Shown piece after piece: positions 45,003 to 53,005 of a stretch of DNA of 64,000 bases. The position numbers and the translations under genes were made by a program. The notes under the pieces were generated by a model. That model was not told the DNA's origin, searched no databases, and was given only the letters and a program-made list of their open reading frames with translations. Numbering within the stretch: the first letter of the stretch is position 1; every line of letters starts with the position of its first letter. The stretch is from Streptomyces sp. TP-A0874 (GTDB lineage Bacteria > Actinomycetota > Actinomycetes > Streptomycetales > Streptomycetaceae): assembly GCF_001748085.1 (NCBI RefSeq), contig NZ_BBZK01000011.1:62001-126000 (forward strand), written 5' to 3'.

Positions 45003-45242
45003 ATGTCGCGAATCGCCAAGGCCGCTGTCGTCACCATCGCCGCAGGCGCTGCCATCGCCGGCGGCACCGGTGCCGCCTTTGCCGACTCCGGTGCCAAGGG
45101 GATCGCCGAGCACTCCCCCGGCGCCGTCTCCGGCAACACCATCCAGGTGCCGGTGCACGTTCCGGTCAACCTGTGCGGCAACACGATCACCGTGATCGGG
45201 CTGTTCAACAACGCCGCGGGCACCTTCTGCCACAACGGCTGA
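45003..45242 (+). CDS. chp: short chaplin
   Basis: 79 residues: Sec signal peptide about 1-27 ('AAVVTIAAGAAIAGG', cleavage after 'AFA') and one chaplin domain with 'SGNTIQVPVHVPVNLCGNT', Cys58 and Cys76 that form the intramolecular disulphide, and the terminal 'TFCHNG'. Short chaplins self-assemble as amyloid-like surfactant on aerial hyphae. No sortase signal, so secreted rather than anchored. GAAAGGA ribosome site. Confidence 0.96.
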   Translation: MSRIAKAAVVTIAAGAAIAGGTGAAFADSGAKGIAEHSPGAVSGNTIQVPVHVPVNLCGNTITVIGLFNNAAGTFCHNG

Positions 45243-45274
45243 CCCACTGCTGACCCACTAGGGCCAGAGACCGG

Positions 45275-45315
45275 GCCGGTGGCGCCCGCCGCGATCCGCG
45301 GTGGGCGCCACCGGC
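45275..45315 (+). terminator. 19-bp hairpin terminator after the chaplin gene
   Basis: Stem 45275-45293 with 45297-45315, one G-U pair, 3-nt loop, 33 nt past the chaplin stop. Confidence 0.75.
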
Positions 45316-45409
45316 GTCTTCGTTCCAGATCGCACCGCCCGTTCCGCATGAGGGGCGGGTCCCGAGGGCACCCGGAGGCCGCGGAGACTCGACGGAAGGA
45401 GTCCGCGCC

Positions 45410-45862
45410 GTGAACAGCCCACACGACCCTGGCCGGAATCCGGAGGACGAGGGGATCCCCGATCTGCAGGACGGCACTCCGGAGCAGCAGGAGGCCTCGG
45501 ATCCCCAGCGGCAGTCGGTGCCGGGAGACGAACCGACGGCGGTCGAGGACCACGGCACGACCCTCAGCGAGGCGCTGCGCGGTGAGTCGCTCGACGATCG
45601 GTTGGCCGAAGAGGAACCCGAGGTAGACCCGGTGGAACTCGCCGAAGCCGACGGCGAGGGCGCCGCTCCCTGGGAGGACCCGGAGCGGGACGGACCACCG
45701 CCCCCCGGCCCGGAACGGGAACAGGCCGGGCTGCTCTACGACGAGCCGGACCCGGACCTCCCCCGGGAACAGGACGTCTTCTCCCAGGAGGGCTCCGTCG
45801 GAGGGTTGTCCTCGGAGGAGGAGGCGGTGCGCGTCGTCGACGATGACGACGAGCAGTTGTGA
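45410..45862 (+). CDS. DUF5709 acidic protein
   Basis: 150 residues, highly acidic, no hydrophobic segment, probably disordered. 'EGIPDLQDGTPEQQEASDPQ' and 'TLSEALRGESLDDRLAEEEP' are the DUF5709 signature; C-terminal 'VRVVDDDDEQL'. GTG start at 45410 with GGAAGGAG upstream. Function unknown; in streptomycetes these occur with stress genes. Confidence 0.85.
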   Translation: MNSPHDPGRNPEDEGIPDLQDGTPEQQEASDPQRQSVPGDEPTAVEDHGTTLSEALRGESLDDRLAEEEPEVDPVELAEADGEGAAPWEDPERDGPPPPGPEREQAGLLYDEPDPDLPREQDVFSQEGSVGGLSSEEEAVRVVDDDDEQL

Positions 45863-46013
45863 CCTCGTAGGGGCCCCGGCCGAGGTGGGCCCACCACCCG
45901 TCGGAGGGGTGATCGCGTCGTTGCTCCGGACGGTGCAGCGCCAGGTGTGATGCGCCGTAGACCGGGGCAGTGTCCGTCAGGTCCTCGCGCCGACCAGGGA
46001 AGTGGGAAGCCGG

Positions 46014-47072
46014 ATGAGCCGCATCACCTCGGTCCACGCCGTGCTGCCACCTCATCGACACACCCAGCAGGAGGTCACCGATGTGGTGGCCCGCACCTGC
46101 CTGCCCCCAGGCCGGGACCGGGGGGTGCTGGACCGCCTCCATGCCAACGCCGGCGTCCGCGCCCGTCACACCGCGCTGCCGTTGGACCGGTACGCCGAGT
46201 TGAGCGACTTCGGAGCGGTCAACGACGCCTTCATCGAATCGGCGCTGGATCTGGGCGCCGAAGCGATCCGGGGCGCCCTGGACCGGGCCGGGCTCTCCCC
46301 CACCGACGTGAACCTGCTGCTGTTCACCTCGGTGACGGGTATCGCCGCCCCCTCGGTGGACGCACGACTGGTCGGCCGCCTGGGGCTGCGCCCGGATGTC
46401 AAACGCCTGCCGGTCTTCGGTCTCGGCTGCGTGGCCGGGGCGGCCGGCATCGGCCGGCTCCACGACTACCTGCGCGGCTGGCCCGACCACGTGGCGGTGC
46501 TGCTCTCGGTGGAGTTGTGTTCGCTGACCTTCCAGCGGAACGACGACTCGATGGCGAACCTGGTGGCCAGCGCCCTCTTCGGGGACGGCGCCGCAGCCGT
46601 GGTGGCCTGTGGCGCCCAGCGGGCGGTCGACGCCGCGGGACCGGAGGTGGTGGCCGCTCGGAGCCGGCTCTACCCGGACACCGAGCGGGTGATGGGCTGG
46701 GATGTGACGAGCACGGGTTTCCGCGTGGTGCTGGGCTCCGGCGTACCGGAGGTGGTGCGCCGGTACCTCGCGGACGATGTGGACGGTTTCCTCGCGGAGC
46801 ACGGACTGGCCCGCGACGACGTCACCGGCTGGGTCTGCCATCCAGGCGGGCCGAGGGTGCTGGAGGCCGTGGCCGAGACGCTAGGACTGCCCCTCCGAGC
46901 ACTTGACGTGACCAGGAAATCGCTGGCCGAGAAGGGCAACCTCTCCTCGTCCTCCGTGCTGCACGTCCTACGCGACACCCTCGACGGCGCTCCGCCGCCG
47001 CCGGGCACACCCGGGCTGCTGCTCGCCCTCGGGCCGGGCTTCTGCTCGGAACTCGTCCTGCTGCGCTGGTAG
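46014..47072 (+). CDS. type III polyketide synthase (chalcone/alkylresorcinol synthase-like)
   Basis: 352 residues, thiolase-fold condensing enzyme. Catalytic triad Cys139 ('VFGLGCVAGAAG'), His276 ('WVCHPGGPRVL') and Asn309 ('EKGNLSSSS'); terminal 'LGPGFCSELVLL' is the family GFGPG-like loop. With the following membrane methyltransferase it matches the arrangement of Streptomyces griseus SrsA-SrsB (alkylresorcinol and O-methyl product) and similar pairs elsewhere; no flavin hydroxylase is present. ATG at 46014 with GGGAAG upstream. Product inferred, not shown. Confidence 0.92.
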   Translation: MSRITSVHAVLPPHRHTQQEVTDVVARTCLPPGRDRGVLDRLHANAGVRARHTALPLDRYAELSDFGAVNDAFIESALDLGAEAIRGALDRAGLSPTDVNLLLFTSVTGIAAPSVDARLVGRLGLRPDVKRLPVFGLGCVAGAAGIGRLHDYLRGWPDHVAVLLSVELCSLTFQRNDDSMANLVASALFGDGAAAVVACGAQRAVDAAGPEVVAARSRLYPDTERVMGWDVTSTGFRVVLGSGVPEVVRRYLADDVDGFLAEHGLARDDVTGWVCHPGGPRVLEAVAETLGLPLRALDVTRKSLAEKGNLSSSSVLHVLRDTLDGAPPPPGTPGLLLALGPGFCSELVLLRW

Positions 47073-47084
47073 TCGGGGGCCCTC

Positions 47085-47657
47085 TTGTTCTGGTACACGA
47101 CACTGGTCCTCTCGGTCGCCGCTGAACGCATCGCGGAACTGGCCGTCTCCCGCCGGAACGCCCGCCGGGCCCTGGCCCGCGGCGGCGTCGAGGCCGGCCG
47201 GGGCCACTACCCGGTGATGGTCGCCCTGCACAGCGCTCTCCTCGCGGGCTGCCTCGGTGAGGCGTGGCTGGCCGGGCGGCCGTTCGTGCCCCTGCTGGGC
47301 TGGCCCATGTTCGCGGCCGTCTGTGCGGCGCAGGCGCTGCGCTGGTGGTGCATCACCTCCCTGGGGCGGTGCTGGAACACCAGGGTGCTCGTAGTCCCGG
47401 GTCTGCCGCTGGTCTCGCGGAGTCCCTACCGGTTCCTGGACCACCCGAACTACCTGGCCGTGGCCGTCGAGGGCGCGGCGCTCCCCCTGGTGTACGGGGC
47501 GTGGTGGACGGCCGCCGGCTTCACGGCGGCCAACGGCCTGCTGATGGTGGTGCGGATCCGCTGCGAGGACCGGGCACTGTCCTCGGCGGGCCGCGCCACG
47601 GTGCGCCCGGCCGGTGCCGCGCCGTCCGACGGCCTCACCGGTGACGCTCCGCTGTGA
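47085..47657 (+). CDS. isoprenylcysteine carboxyl methyltransferase-family membrane enzyme (SrsB-like)
   Basis: 190 residues, about five spans. The ICMT motif 'SPYRFLDHPNYLAVAVEG' with the later 'RIRCEDRAL' binds S-adenosylmethionine. TTG start at 47085, 12 nt after the PKS stop, so cotranscribed. In the Srs system the equivalent protein O-methylates the polyketide phenol; that role is the likeliest here. Confidence 0.88.
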   Translation: MFWYTTLVLSVAAERIAELAVSRRNARRALARGGVEAGRGHYPVMVALHSALLAGCLGEAWLAGRPFVPLLGWPMFAAVCAAQALRWWCITSLGRCWNTRVLVVPGLPLVSRSPYRFLDHPNYLAVAVEGAALPLVYGAWWTAAGFTAANGLLMVVRIRCEDRALSSAGRATVRPAGAAPSDGLTGDAPL

Positions 47658-47745
47658 CCGGCCGCTCGGGGGCGGGTACCGGTCCGGTGGGCTGCGGTCG
47701 AGGGGAGGTTGGGGGGCCAGCGGTTCCGCGACCGCCTCGGTGAGC

Positions 47746-48810
47746 TCAGCGCCGGTGGAGCAACGCGTCGAGATCGTAGCGGACCGGCTCTTCCAGTTGG
47801 GCGTAGGTGCACTCGTCGGGCCGGCGGTCCGGCCGCCAGCGCCGGAACTGTGCGATGTGCCGGAAGCGGTCGCCCTGCATGTGGTCGTAGGCGACCTCGC
47901 AGACCCGCTCGGGCCGCAGAGGTGTCCAAGACAGGTCCTTTCCACCGCTCCACCTGCTCGGCGCGCCGGGCATCCGGCCCGCCGCCCGCGCCTCCTCCTC
48001 GGCCCAGTCGGCCCACGGGTGGCCTTCGATCGTCTCCATGCGGAGCGGCTCCAGCTCCGCCATGAGTTCGGCCCGCCGCCTCATGGGGAAGGACGAGCAG
48101 ACCCCGACGTGGAGCAGGGTGCGGGAGTCGTCATAGAGACCGAGCAGCAGGGAGCCGACCACCGGGCCACTCTTGTGCCGCCGGACACCGGCCACCACGC
48201 AGTCCGCGGTCCGCTCGTGTTTGACCTTGGCCATCGCTCGCTCACCGGGCCGGTAGGGGAGGTCGAGGGGTTTGGCGACGACGCCGTCCAGCCCCGCGCC
48301 CTCGTACTCCTCGAACCAGCGCCGGGCCACCGCCAGGTCGTGGGTGGCGGGGACGGTGAAGACCGGGTCGGCGGCGTCGGCGAGCGCTTCGGTCAGCGCC
48401 GCCCGGCGCCGCCGCTGGGGTTCGGAGAGGAGTGACCGGTCGTCGAGGGCGAGGATGTCGAAGGCGGCGAAGCTCGCCGGGGTCGACGCCGCCAGTTGCC
48501 GGACCCGCGACTCGGCCGGGTGAATGCGTTCGAGGAGCGCCTCGAAGTCGAGTTGCCCGCGCCGGGCGATCACGATCTCCCCGTCGAGCACGCAGCGTGC
48601 GGGCAGTTGCGACCGCAGAGCGTCGGCCAGCTCCGGGAAGTACCGGGTGAGCGGCTTGCCCGATCGGCTGCTGATCTCCACCTCGCCTCCGTCGCGGAAG
48701 ACGATGGCCCGGAAACCGTCCCACTTGGCCTCGTACTGCATGCCGGCGGGGATCTCGGCGACGGGTTTGGCCAGCATCGGCTTGACGGGCGGCATCACCG
48801 GCAGGTCCAT
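47746..48810 (-). CDS. ligC: ATP-dependent DNA ligase (LigC/LigD ligase-domain type)
   Basis: 354 residues: adenylation domain with nucleotidyl Lys29 in 'EAKWDGFR', 'LDGEIVI', 'GLDGVVAKP' and 'MAKVKHERTADCVVAG', then an OB domain ending 'RPERVCEVAYDHMQG'. This is the stand-alone bacterial NHEJ-type ligase. ATG at 48810 has no ribosome site; CACAAT lies six bases upstream, hinting at a leaderless transcript. Divergent from the LigD-type polymerase across 99 bp. No ku gene is in the window. Confidence 0.93.
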   Translation of the reverse strand: MDLPVMPPVKPMLAKPVAEIPAGMQYEAKWDGFRAIVFRDGGEVEISSRSGKPLTRYFPELADALRSQLPARCVLDGEIVIARRGQLDFEALLERIHPAESRVRQLAASTPASFAAFDILALDDRSLLSEPQRRRRAALTEALADAADPVFTVPATHDLAVARRWFEEYEGAGLDGVVAKPLDLPYRPGERAMAKVKHERTADCVVAGVRRHKSGPVVGSLLLGLYDDSRTLLHVGVCSSFPMRRRAELMAELEPLRMETIEGHPWADWAEEEARAAGRMPGAPSRWSGGKDLSWTPLRPERVCEVAYDHMQGDRFRHIAQFRRWRPDRRPDECTYAQLEEPVRYDLDALLHRR

Positions 48811-48909
48811 GTGGCGATTGTGCGGCCCGTACCGCCGTCCCGCCCGCCGGCGCTCCCGCATGGTCGGCTGCGCGTCGCGGTCCCGGACGACCTCGTCTAG
48901 CGTGGCGAC

Positions 48910-49917
48910 ATGGCCAGGTCCGTGGAGCTGAGCGTCGGGGAGCGCGTCGTCCGGCTGTCCAACCCGGACAAGGTGTACTTCCCGGCGCGCGGGTTCACCA
49001 AGCTCGACCTGGCCCGCTACTACCTCGGGGTCGGCGAGGGAGTGCTGCGCGCACTGCGTGACCGGCCGACGACGCTGGAGCGGTACCCGGACGGGGTGGA
49101 GGGCGAGTCGTTCTTCCAGAAGCGGGCGCCGCGCAACCTCCCACCGTGGATCCCGACAGGTCATATCTCCTTCCCCAGCGGCCGGTCCGCTGACGAGATC
49201 TGCCCCACCGAGGTGGCCGCCGTGGTCTGGGCGGCCAACCTCGGCTGTCTGACCTTCCATCCCTGGCCGGTTCGGCGCACCGACACCGAGCGGCCCGACG
49301 AACTGCGCGTCGACCTCGATCCGCAGCCGGGCACCGACTACGAGGACGCCCGGTGGGCCGCGCAGCGACTCGGTGAGCTGCTGGGAGAGCTGGGGCTGAC
49401 CGGTTGGCCCAAGACCTCCGGGGGGCGGGGGGTGCACGTGTCGGTCCCGATCGAGCCGCTCTGGTCGTTCACCGAGGTGCGGCGGGCCGCCATCGCGCTG
49501 GCCAGGGAGCTGGAGCGGCGTGCGCCGGAGCGGATCACGACCGCCTGGTGGAAGGAGCAGCGGGGCGCGAAGGTCTTCGTCGACTACAACCAGACGGCCC
49601 GGGACCGGACGATCGCCAGTGCCTACTCCGTTCGGCCCAGGCCGCACGCACCGGTCTCGGCACCGCTGCGCTGGGAGGAGCTCGCCGACGCCCGGCCGGA
49701 GGACTTCGACCTGGCGACCATGCCGGACCGATACGCCCGACTGGGCGATGTGCACGCCGGGATGGACCGCCTCGCCCATCGGCTGGACTCGGTGCTCGAG
49801 CTCGCCGACCGGGACGAGCGCGAGCACCGGCTGGAGGACCTGCCCTATCCGCCGGTCCATCCCAAGATGCCGGGTGAGCCCAAGCGGGTGAGCCCGAGCA
49901 GGGCGAAGCGGAGCTGA
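48910..49917 (+). CDS. ligD: LigD-type NHEJ primase-polymerase (PolDom)
   Basis: 335-residue archaeo-eukaryotic-primase-type polymerase that fills ends during Ku-dependent joining and prefers ribonucleotides. Start 'LSNPDKVYFPARGFTKLDL' and 'FFQKRAPRNLPPWI', catalytic Asp135/Asp137 in 'LRVDLDPQPG', 'TSGGRGVHV' and 'VFVDYNQTARDRTIASAYS' are the PolDom motifs. No ribosome site; TAGCGT (48898-48903) six bases before the ATG suggests a leaderless mRNA. Ligase and nuclease domains of full LigD are absent here. Confidence 0.94.
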   Translation: MARSVELSVGERVVRLSNPDKVYFPARGFTKLDLARYYLGVGEGVLRALRDRPTTLERYPDGVEGESFFQKRAPRNLPPWIPTGHISFPSGRSADEICPTEVAAVVWAANLGCLTFHPWPVRRTDTERPDELRVDLDPQPGTDYEDARWAAQRLGELLGELGLTGWPKTSGGRGVHVSVPIEPLWSFTEVRRAAIALARELERRAPERITTAWWKEQRGAKVFVDYNQTARDRTIASAYSVRPRPHAPVSAPLRWEELADARPEDFDLATMPDRYARLGDVHAGMDRLAHRLDSVLELADRDEREHRLEDLPYPPVHPKMPGEPKRVSPSRAKRS

Positions 49918-49938
49918 ACCGGCGTCCGCGGAGGCCGG

Positions 49939-50151
49939 TCAGACGAACCGGTGGGTCGACAGCACCCTGAGTGCGGCGGCCTGCTGCCGGTCGCCGGCCC
50001 ACACCGTGCCGGCTACCGGAGGACGGGCCAGCACCCACTGGCCGGCCATCTGCTGCTGCCGGTCGACCGGTTCGGACTCGACCCAGGCACGCTCGTCGGG
50101 CGGCAGGGCCGCCAGGAACCGGGAGAGCACATCGCCCAACTTCGCTTCCAT
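49939..50151 (-). CDS. small hypothetical protein with SigB-like promoter
   Basis: 70 residues from the ATG at 50151 ('MEAKLGDVLSRFLAALPPDE'), ribosome site AGGGAG about 11 nt upstream. Helical N-terminal half, then 'WVLARPPVAGTVWAGDRQQ'. Not recognised. Converges with the LigD-polymerase gene, 21 bp apart. Confidence 0.55.
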   Translation of the reverse strand: MEAKLGDVLSRFLAALPPDERAWVESEPVDRQQQMAGQWVLARPPVAGTVWAGDRQQAAALRVLSTHRFV

Positions 50152-50498
50152 GAGGAACAGCTCCCTTCGGCGCTGATGTCCATGACCGTCACATACCCGA
50201 GCGCTCAAATGTGCACGCATGCGCCCGTTCGTTCACTGTGCCACGGAGAGCGACGGCGTGCAGCGCGTGATCGGCTGTCCGGGAGGAAGAACCGCGCGCC
50301 GGCTCGGTGGGGCGCGCCCGTTCGCCGAGACGCGCCCCGGTACGGCATCGGGCGAGGTCAGGTGGCTTGGGCTGGTTCCCCCGTCCGGCGCGCGCCGCAC
50401 GGGTGAGCTGCCGTGCCGGAGGCGGCCCGGGGTGGCACAGTAGCCAGCGGACCGCCGGACCACCGCGCGGCACGAATCCGAGAGAGCGAGGCACCCGG
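50152..50498. other. 347-bp divergent region
   Basis: Between the small protein (minus) and the VOC gene (plus). Holds the SigB-like site listed separately; otherwise GC-rich with several overlapping short inverted repeats (GGCGCGCC-type) and no gene I would support. Confidence 0.4.
50193..50218 (-). promoter_or_regulatory. candidate SigB-type promoter of the 70-residue protein gene
   Basis: On the minus strand GCGT (50215-50218), 16-nt spacer, GGGTAT (50193-50198): exact match to GNNT-N14-16-GGGTA(C/T), leader about 35 nt to the ATG at 50151. Confidence 0.5.
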
Positions 50499-51281
50499 AT
50501 GTCGGTCTCCATGCAAGCCCTGCAGGGAGCGCCGTGCTGGGTGAGCCTGATGTCCCGGGATCCGGAGGCCGCCAAGGAGTTCTACCGCGAGGTGCTCGGC
50601 TGGGACTACCAGCCCTCCGGACCGGACGACGACTACACGGTGGCCATGGCGGGCGGCATCCCCGTCGCGGGGATCAACACCACCTCCCGCACCATGCACT
50701 TCCCCGTCGCCTGGGCCGCGTACTTCGCGGTGGAGAGCGCCGACGAGGCCGCCGACCGCATCCGGGAGCGTGGCGCGACCGTGGCCGTCGGCCCGATGAA
50801 GTTCGGCAACGGCCGAGTCGCCTGGGCGGCGGATCCGGCCGGCGCGACGTTCGGGATCTGGGAGGGCGTCAGCGATCCCGACTGGCGGGTGGGCCGTGGT
50901 GCCGGGGCTCCGGTCTGGCTCGAGCTGCGTACCCGGGACGCCTTCGCCGCGGCGATCTTCTACGGCGAGGTGCTCGGCTGGGACCCCGAGGGTCCGGGAC
51001 GCTCGGAGGTCCGCTACGAACACGACCAGGTGATGGTGCGGATCGGGGGTTTCACCGTGGCCGGCCTCCGCGGCGGCGCGTTGGAGACCGCGCCCAACCC
51101 GCACGTCAGACCGCGGTGGCACGTGTACTTCGCAGTCCCGGACGTCGATCTCGCGGCGCACCACGCGGAGCAGTCCGGCGGGCGGGTGATCACCGCGCCC
51201 AACGACTCCCCCTTCGGGCGCGAGGCCACGATCTGCGACCGGGAGGGCGGCCTCTTCACGGTGTCGACCGGCGGCCCCTGA
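50499..51281 (+). CDS. two-domain VOC (glyoxalase/bleomycin-resistance fold) protein
   Basis: 260 residues with tandem VOC modules: about 10-125 ('PCWVSLMSRDPEAAKEFYRE', then 'FGIWEG') and 135-260 ('PVWLELRTRDAFAAAIFYGE', 'GGLFTV'). Matches hydroxylase- or glyoxalase-like streptomycete proteins; metal ligands are incomplete, so the reaction is uncertain. ATG at 50499; ribosome site weak (GCGAGGCACCCG). Confidence 0.85.
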   Translation: MSVSMQALQGAPCWVSLMSRDPEAAKEFYREVLGWDYQPSGPDDDYTVAMAGGIPVAGINTTSRTMHFPVAWAAYFAVESADEAADRIRERGATVAVGPMKFGNGRVAWAADPAGATFGIWEGVSDPDWRVGRGAGAPVWLELRTRDAFAAAIFYGEVLGWDPEGPGRSEVRYEHDQVMVRIGGFTVAGLRGGALETAPNPHVRPRWHVYFAVPDVDLAAHHAEQSGGRVITAPNDSPFGREATICDREGGLFTVSTGGP

Positions 51282-51360
51282 CCCGGGGGTTCCGCCGAGC
51301 GGCCGAGACGGCCGAAGGACGGCCCGGCCCGCAGCACAGGGGTGACAGCCGCGCACCCCG

Positions 51361-51385
51361 GTTTCACCCACTGCGGTTCGGGTTA
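51361..51385 (+). promoter_or_regulatory. candidate SigB-like promoter of the oxidoreductase operon
   Basis: GTTT (51361-51364), 15-nt spacer, GGGTTA (51380-51385); the -10 departs from GGGTA(C/T) at its end. Leader about 40 nt to the ATG at 51432. The -10 is inside a small inverted repeat TTCGG-GTTA-CCGAA. Confidence 0.35.
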
Positions 51386-51431
51386 CCGAAGGTGAAGTCT
51401 GTCCGCTCCGAAAGGCAGGAGCCAGGAACCC

Positions 51432-51995
51432 ATGGGCCCACCGGTTCACTCGAGCGCGGTCACCCTCTACGTCAATGCGAAGGCACACGAGTTGGAGGTG
51501 GACAACCGCACCACCGTGTTGGACGCGCTCCGTGAGCGACTGGACCTGGTGGGCACCAAGAAGGGCTGCGACCACGGGCAGTGCGGAGCGTGCACCGTCC
51601 TGGTCGACGGCAGGAGGATGAACAGCTGCCTGCTGCTGGCCGTGGCCCACGACGGGGCCCGGATCACCACCGTCGAGGGACTGGCCGAAGGTGAGCGGCT
51701 GCATCCGCTGCAGCAGGCCTTCCTGGACCGCGACGCCTTCCAGTGCGGTTACTGCACACCCGGTCAGCTCTGTTCCGCGGCCGGCGCGCTGGAGGAGATG
51801 GCCGGGGGCGAGCCGAGCGCGGTGACCTCGCCCGACGCCTCCGTCAAGCAGCCCGTGCCCCCGTCCGACGAGGAGATCCGGGAGCGGATGAGCGGAAACA
51901 TCTGCCGCTGCGGGGCGTACGTGAACATCCTCCGCGCGGTCGACGACGTGGCCCGCGCGGGCCTGGTCGAAGGGCGGGAGGAGGGAGTCCGATGA
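51432..51995 (+). CDS. paoA: molybdenum aldehyde oxidoreductase, 2Fe-2S subunit
   Basis: 187 residues. Two 2Fe-2S clusters: plant-type Cys46/51/54/66 ('GCDHGQCGACTVLVDG') and the second Cys105/108/148/150 ('FQCGYCTPGQL', 'GNICRCGAY'). Electron-transfer subunit of a three-subunit xanthine-oxidase-family enzyme resembling Escherichia coli PaoABC. Cytoplasmic here: no twin-arginine signal, unlike E. coli PaoA. ATG at 51432 after AGGAG. Overlaps the next gene in ATGA. Confidence 0.93.
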   Translation: MGPPVHSSAVTLYVNAKAHELEVDNRTTVLDALRERLDLVGTKKGCDHGQCGACTVLVDGRRMNSCLLLAVAHDGARITTVEGLAEGERLHPLQQAFLDRDAFQCGYCTPGQLCSAAGALEEMAGGEPSAVTSPDASVKQPVPPSDEEIRERMSGNICRCGAYVNILRAVDDVARAGLVEGREEGVR

Positions 51996-53005
51996 AGACG
52001 TTCCGCTACCAGCGGCCTGACGATCCGGAGGCTGCCGTCACCGCTCTGGCCTCGGTGCCGGGTGCCCGGTTCCTCGGCGGCGGCACCAACCTGGTCGACC
52101 TCATGAAGCTCGGAGTGGAGTGCCCGGACCTGCTGGTGGACGTGGGGCGGCTGCCGCACGGCTCGGTGGAGCCCACCGAGAGCGGCGGGCTGCGCATCGG
52201 CGCCGCGGTCAGCAACAGCGCCCTGGCGGCGGAACCGACGGTCCGCGACCGCTACCCGGTGCTCTGCCAGGCGTTGCTCTCCGGCGCCTCGCCCCAGTTG
52301 CGCAACGCCGCCACAGTGGGCGGGAACCTGCTGCAGCGGACCAGGTGCCTGTACTTCCAGGACGTCAGCAAACCGTGCAACAAGCACGATCCGGGCTCCG
52401 GCTGCCCCGCCATCGAGGGGGTCCACCGCGACCTGGCCATCCTCGGCGCCTCCGAGCACTGCATCGCCACCAACCCCTCCGACATGGCGGTGGCCCTCGC
52501 CGCACTCGACGCCGAGGTGCTCCTCCGCGGGCCGTCCGGCGCTCGGCGGCTCCCGGTCACCGAGCTGCACCGGCTCCCCGGGGACCAGCCGGAGCGCGAC
52601 ACCGTGCTGGAACACGGCGAACTCATCACCCATGTCGAGTTGGGGCCGGTCCGGCCGACCGTGCGGTCGGCGTACCGCAAGGCCCGCGACCGGGCCTCCT
52701 ACTCCTTCGCGATCGGATCGGTGGCCGCGCTTCTCGAGGTGGCGGAGGGCACGGTGCGGCAGGTGCGGCTGGCCCTGGGGGCGGTGGCGGCCAAACCCTG
52801 GCGGGCCAGGACCGCGGAGGAGCAGTTGCTGGGCGCCCCGGCCACCGTCGAGTCCTTCTCCTCGGCGGTCGAAGCCGAACTGGCCGCCGCCGAGCCGCTG
52901 CGGGACAACGCATTCAAGGTGCCACTGGTGCGGAACATGGCCGTCCGGACACTTCTGGAGCTGGCCGGCGGGGCATTCGCCGACTGGGAGGAGGATCAGT
53001 GGTGA
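51992..53005 (+). CDS. paoB: molybdenum aldehyde oxidoreductase, FAD subunit
   Basis: 337 residues, FAD-binding CO dehydrogenase-flavoprotein fold: 'FLGGGTNLVDLMKLGV' and 'LRNAATVGGNLLQRTRC' are the FAD motifs. Cysteines in 'RCLYFQDVSKPCNKHDPGSG' and the next 'GCPA' are the extra ligands that in PaoB bind a 4Fe-4S cluster, marking this as the Pao type rather than xanthine dehydrogenase. Overlaps both neighbours by four bases. Confidence 0.92.
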   Translation: MKTFRYQRPDDPEAAVTALASVPGARFLGGGTNLVDLMKLGVECPDLLVDVGRLPHGSVEPTESGGLRIGAAVSNSALAAEPTVRDRYPVLCQALLSGASPQLRNAATVGGNLLQRTRCLYFQDVSKPCNKHDPGSGCPAIEGVHRDLAILGASEHCIATNPSDMAVALAALDAEVLLRGPSGARRLPVTELHRLPGDQPERDTVLEHGELITHVELGPVRPTVRSAYRKARDRASYSFAIGSVAALLEVAEGTVRQVRLALGAVAAKPWRARTAEEQLLGAPATVESFSSAVEAELAAAEPLRDNAFKVPLVRNMAVRTLLELAGGAFADWEEDQW

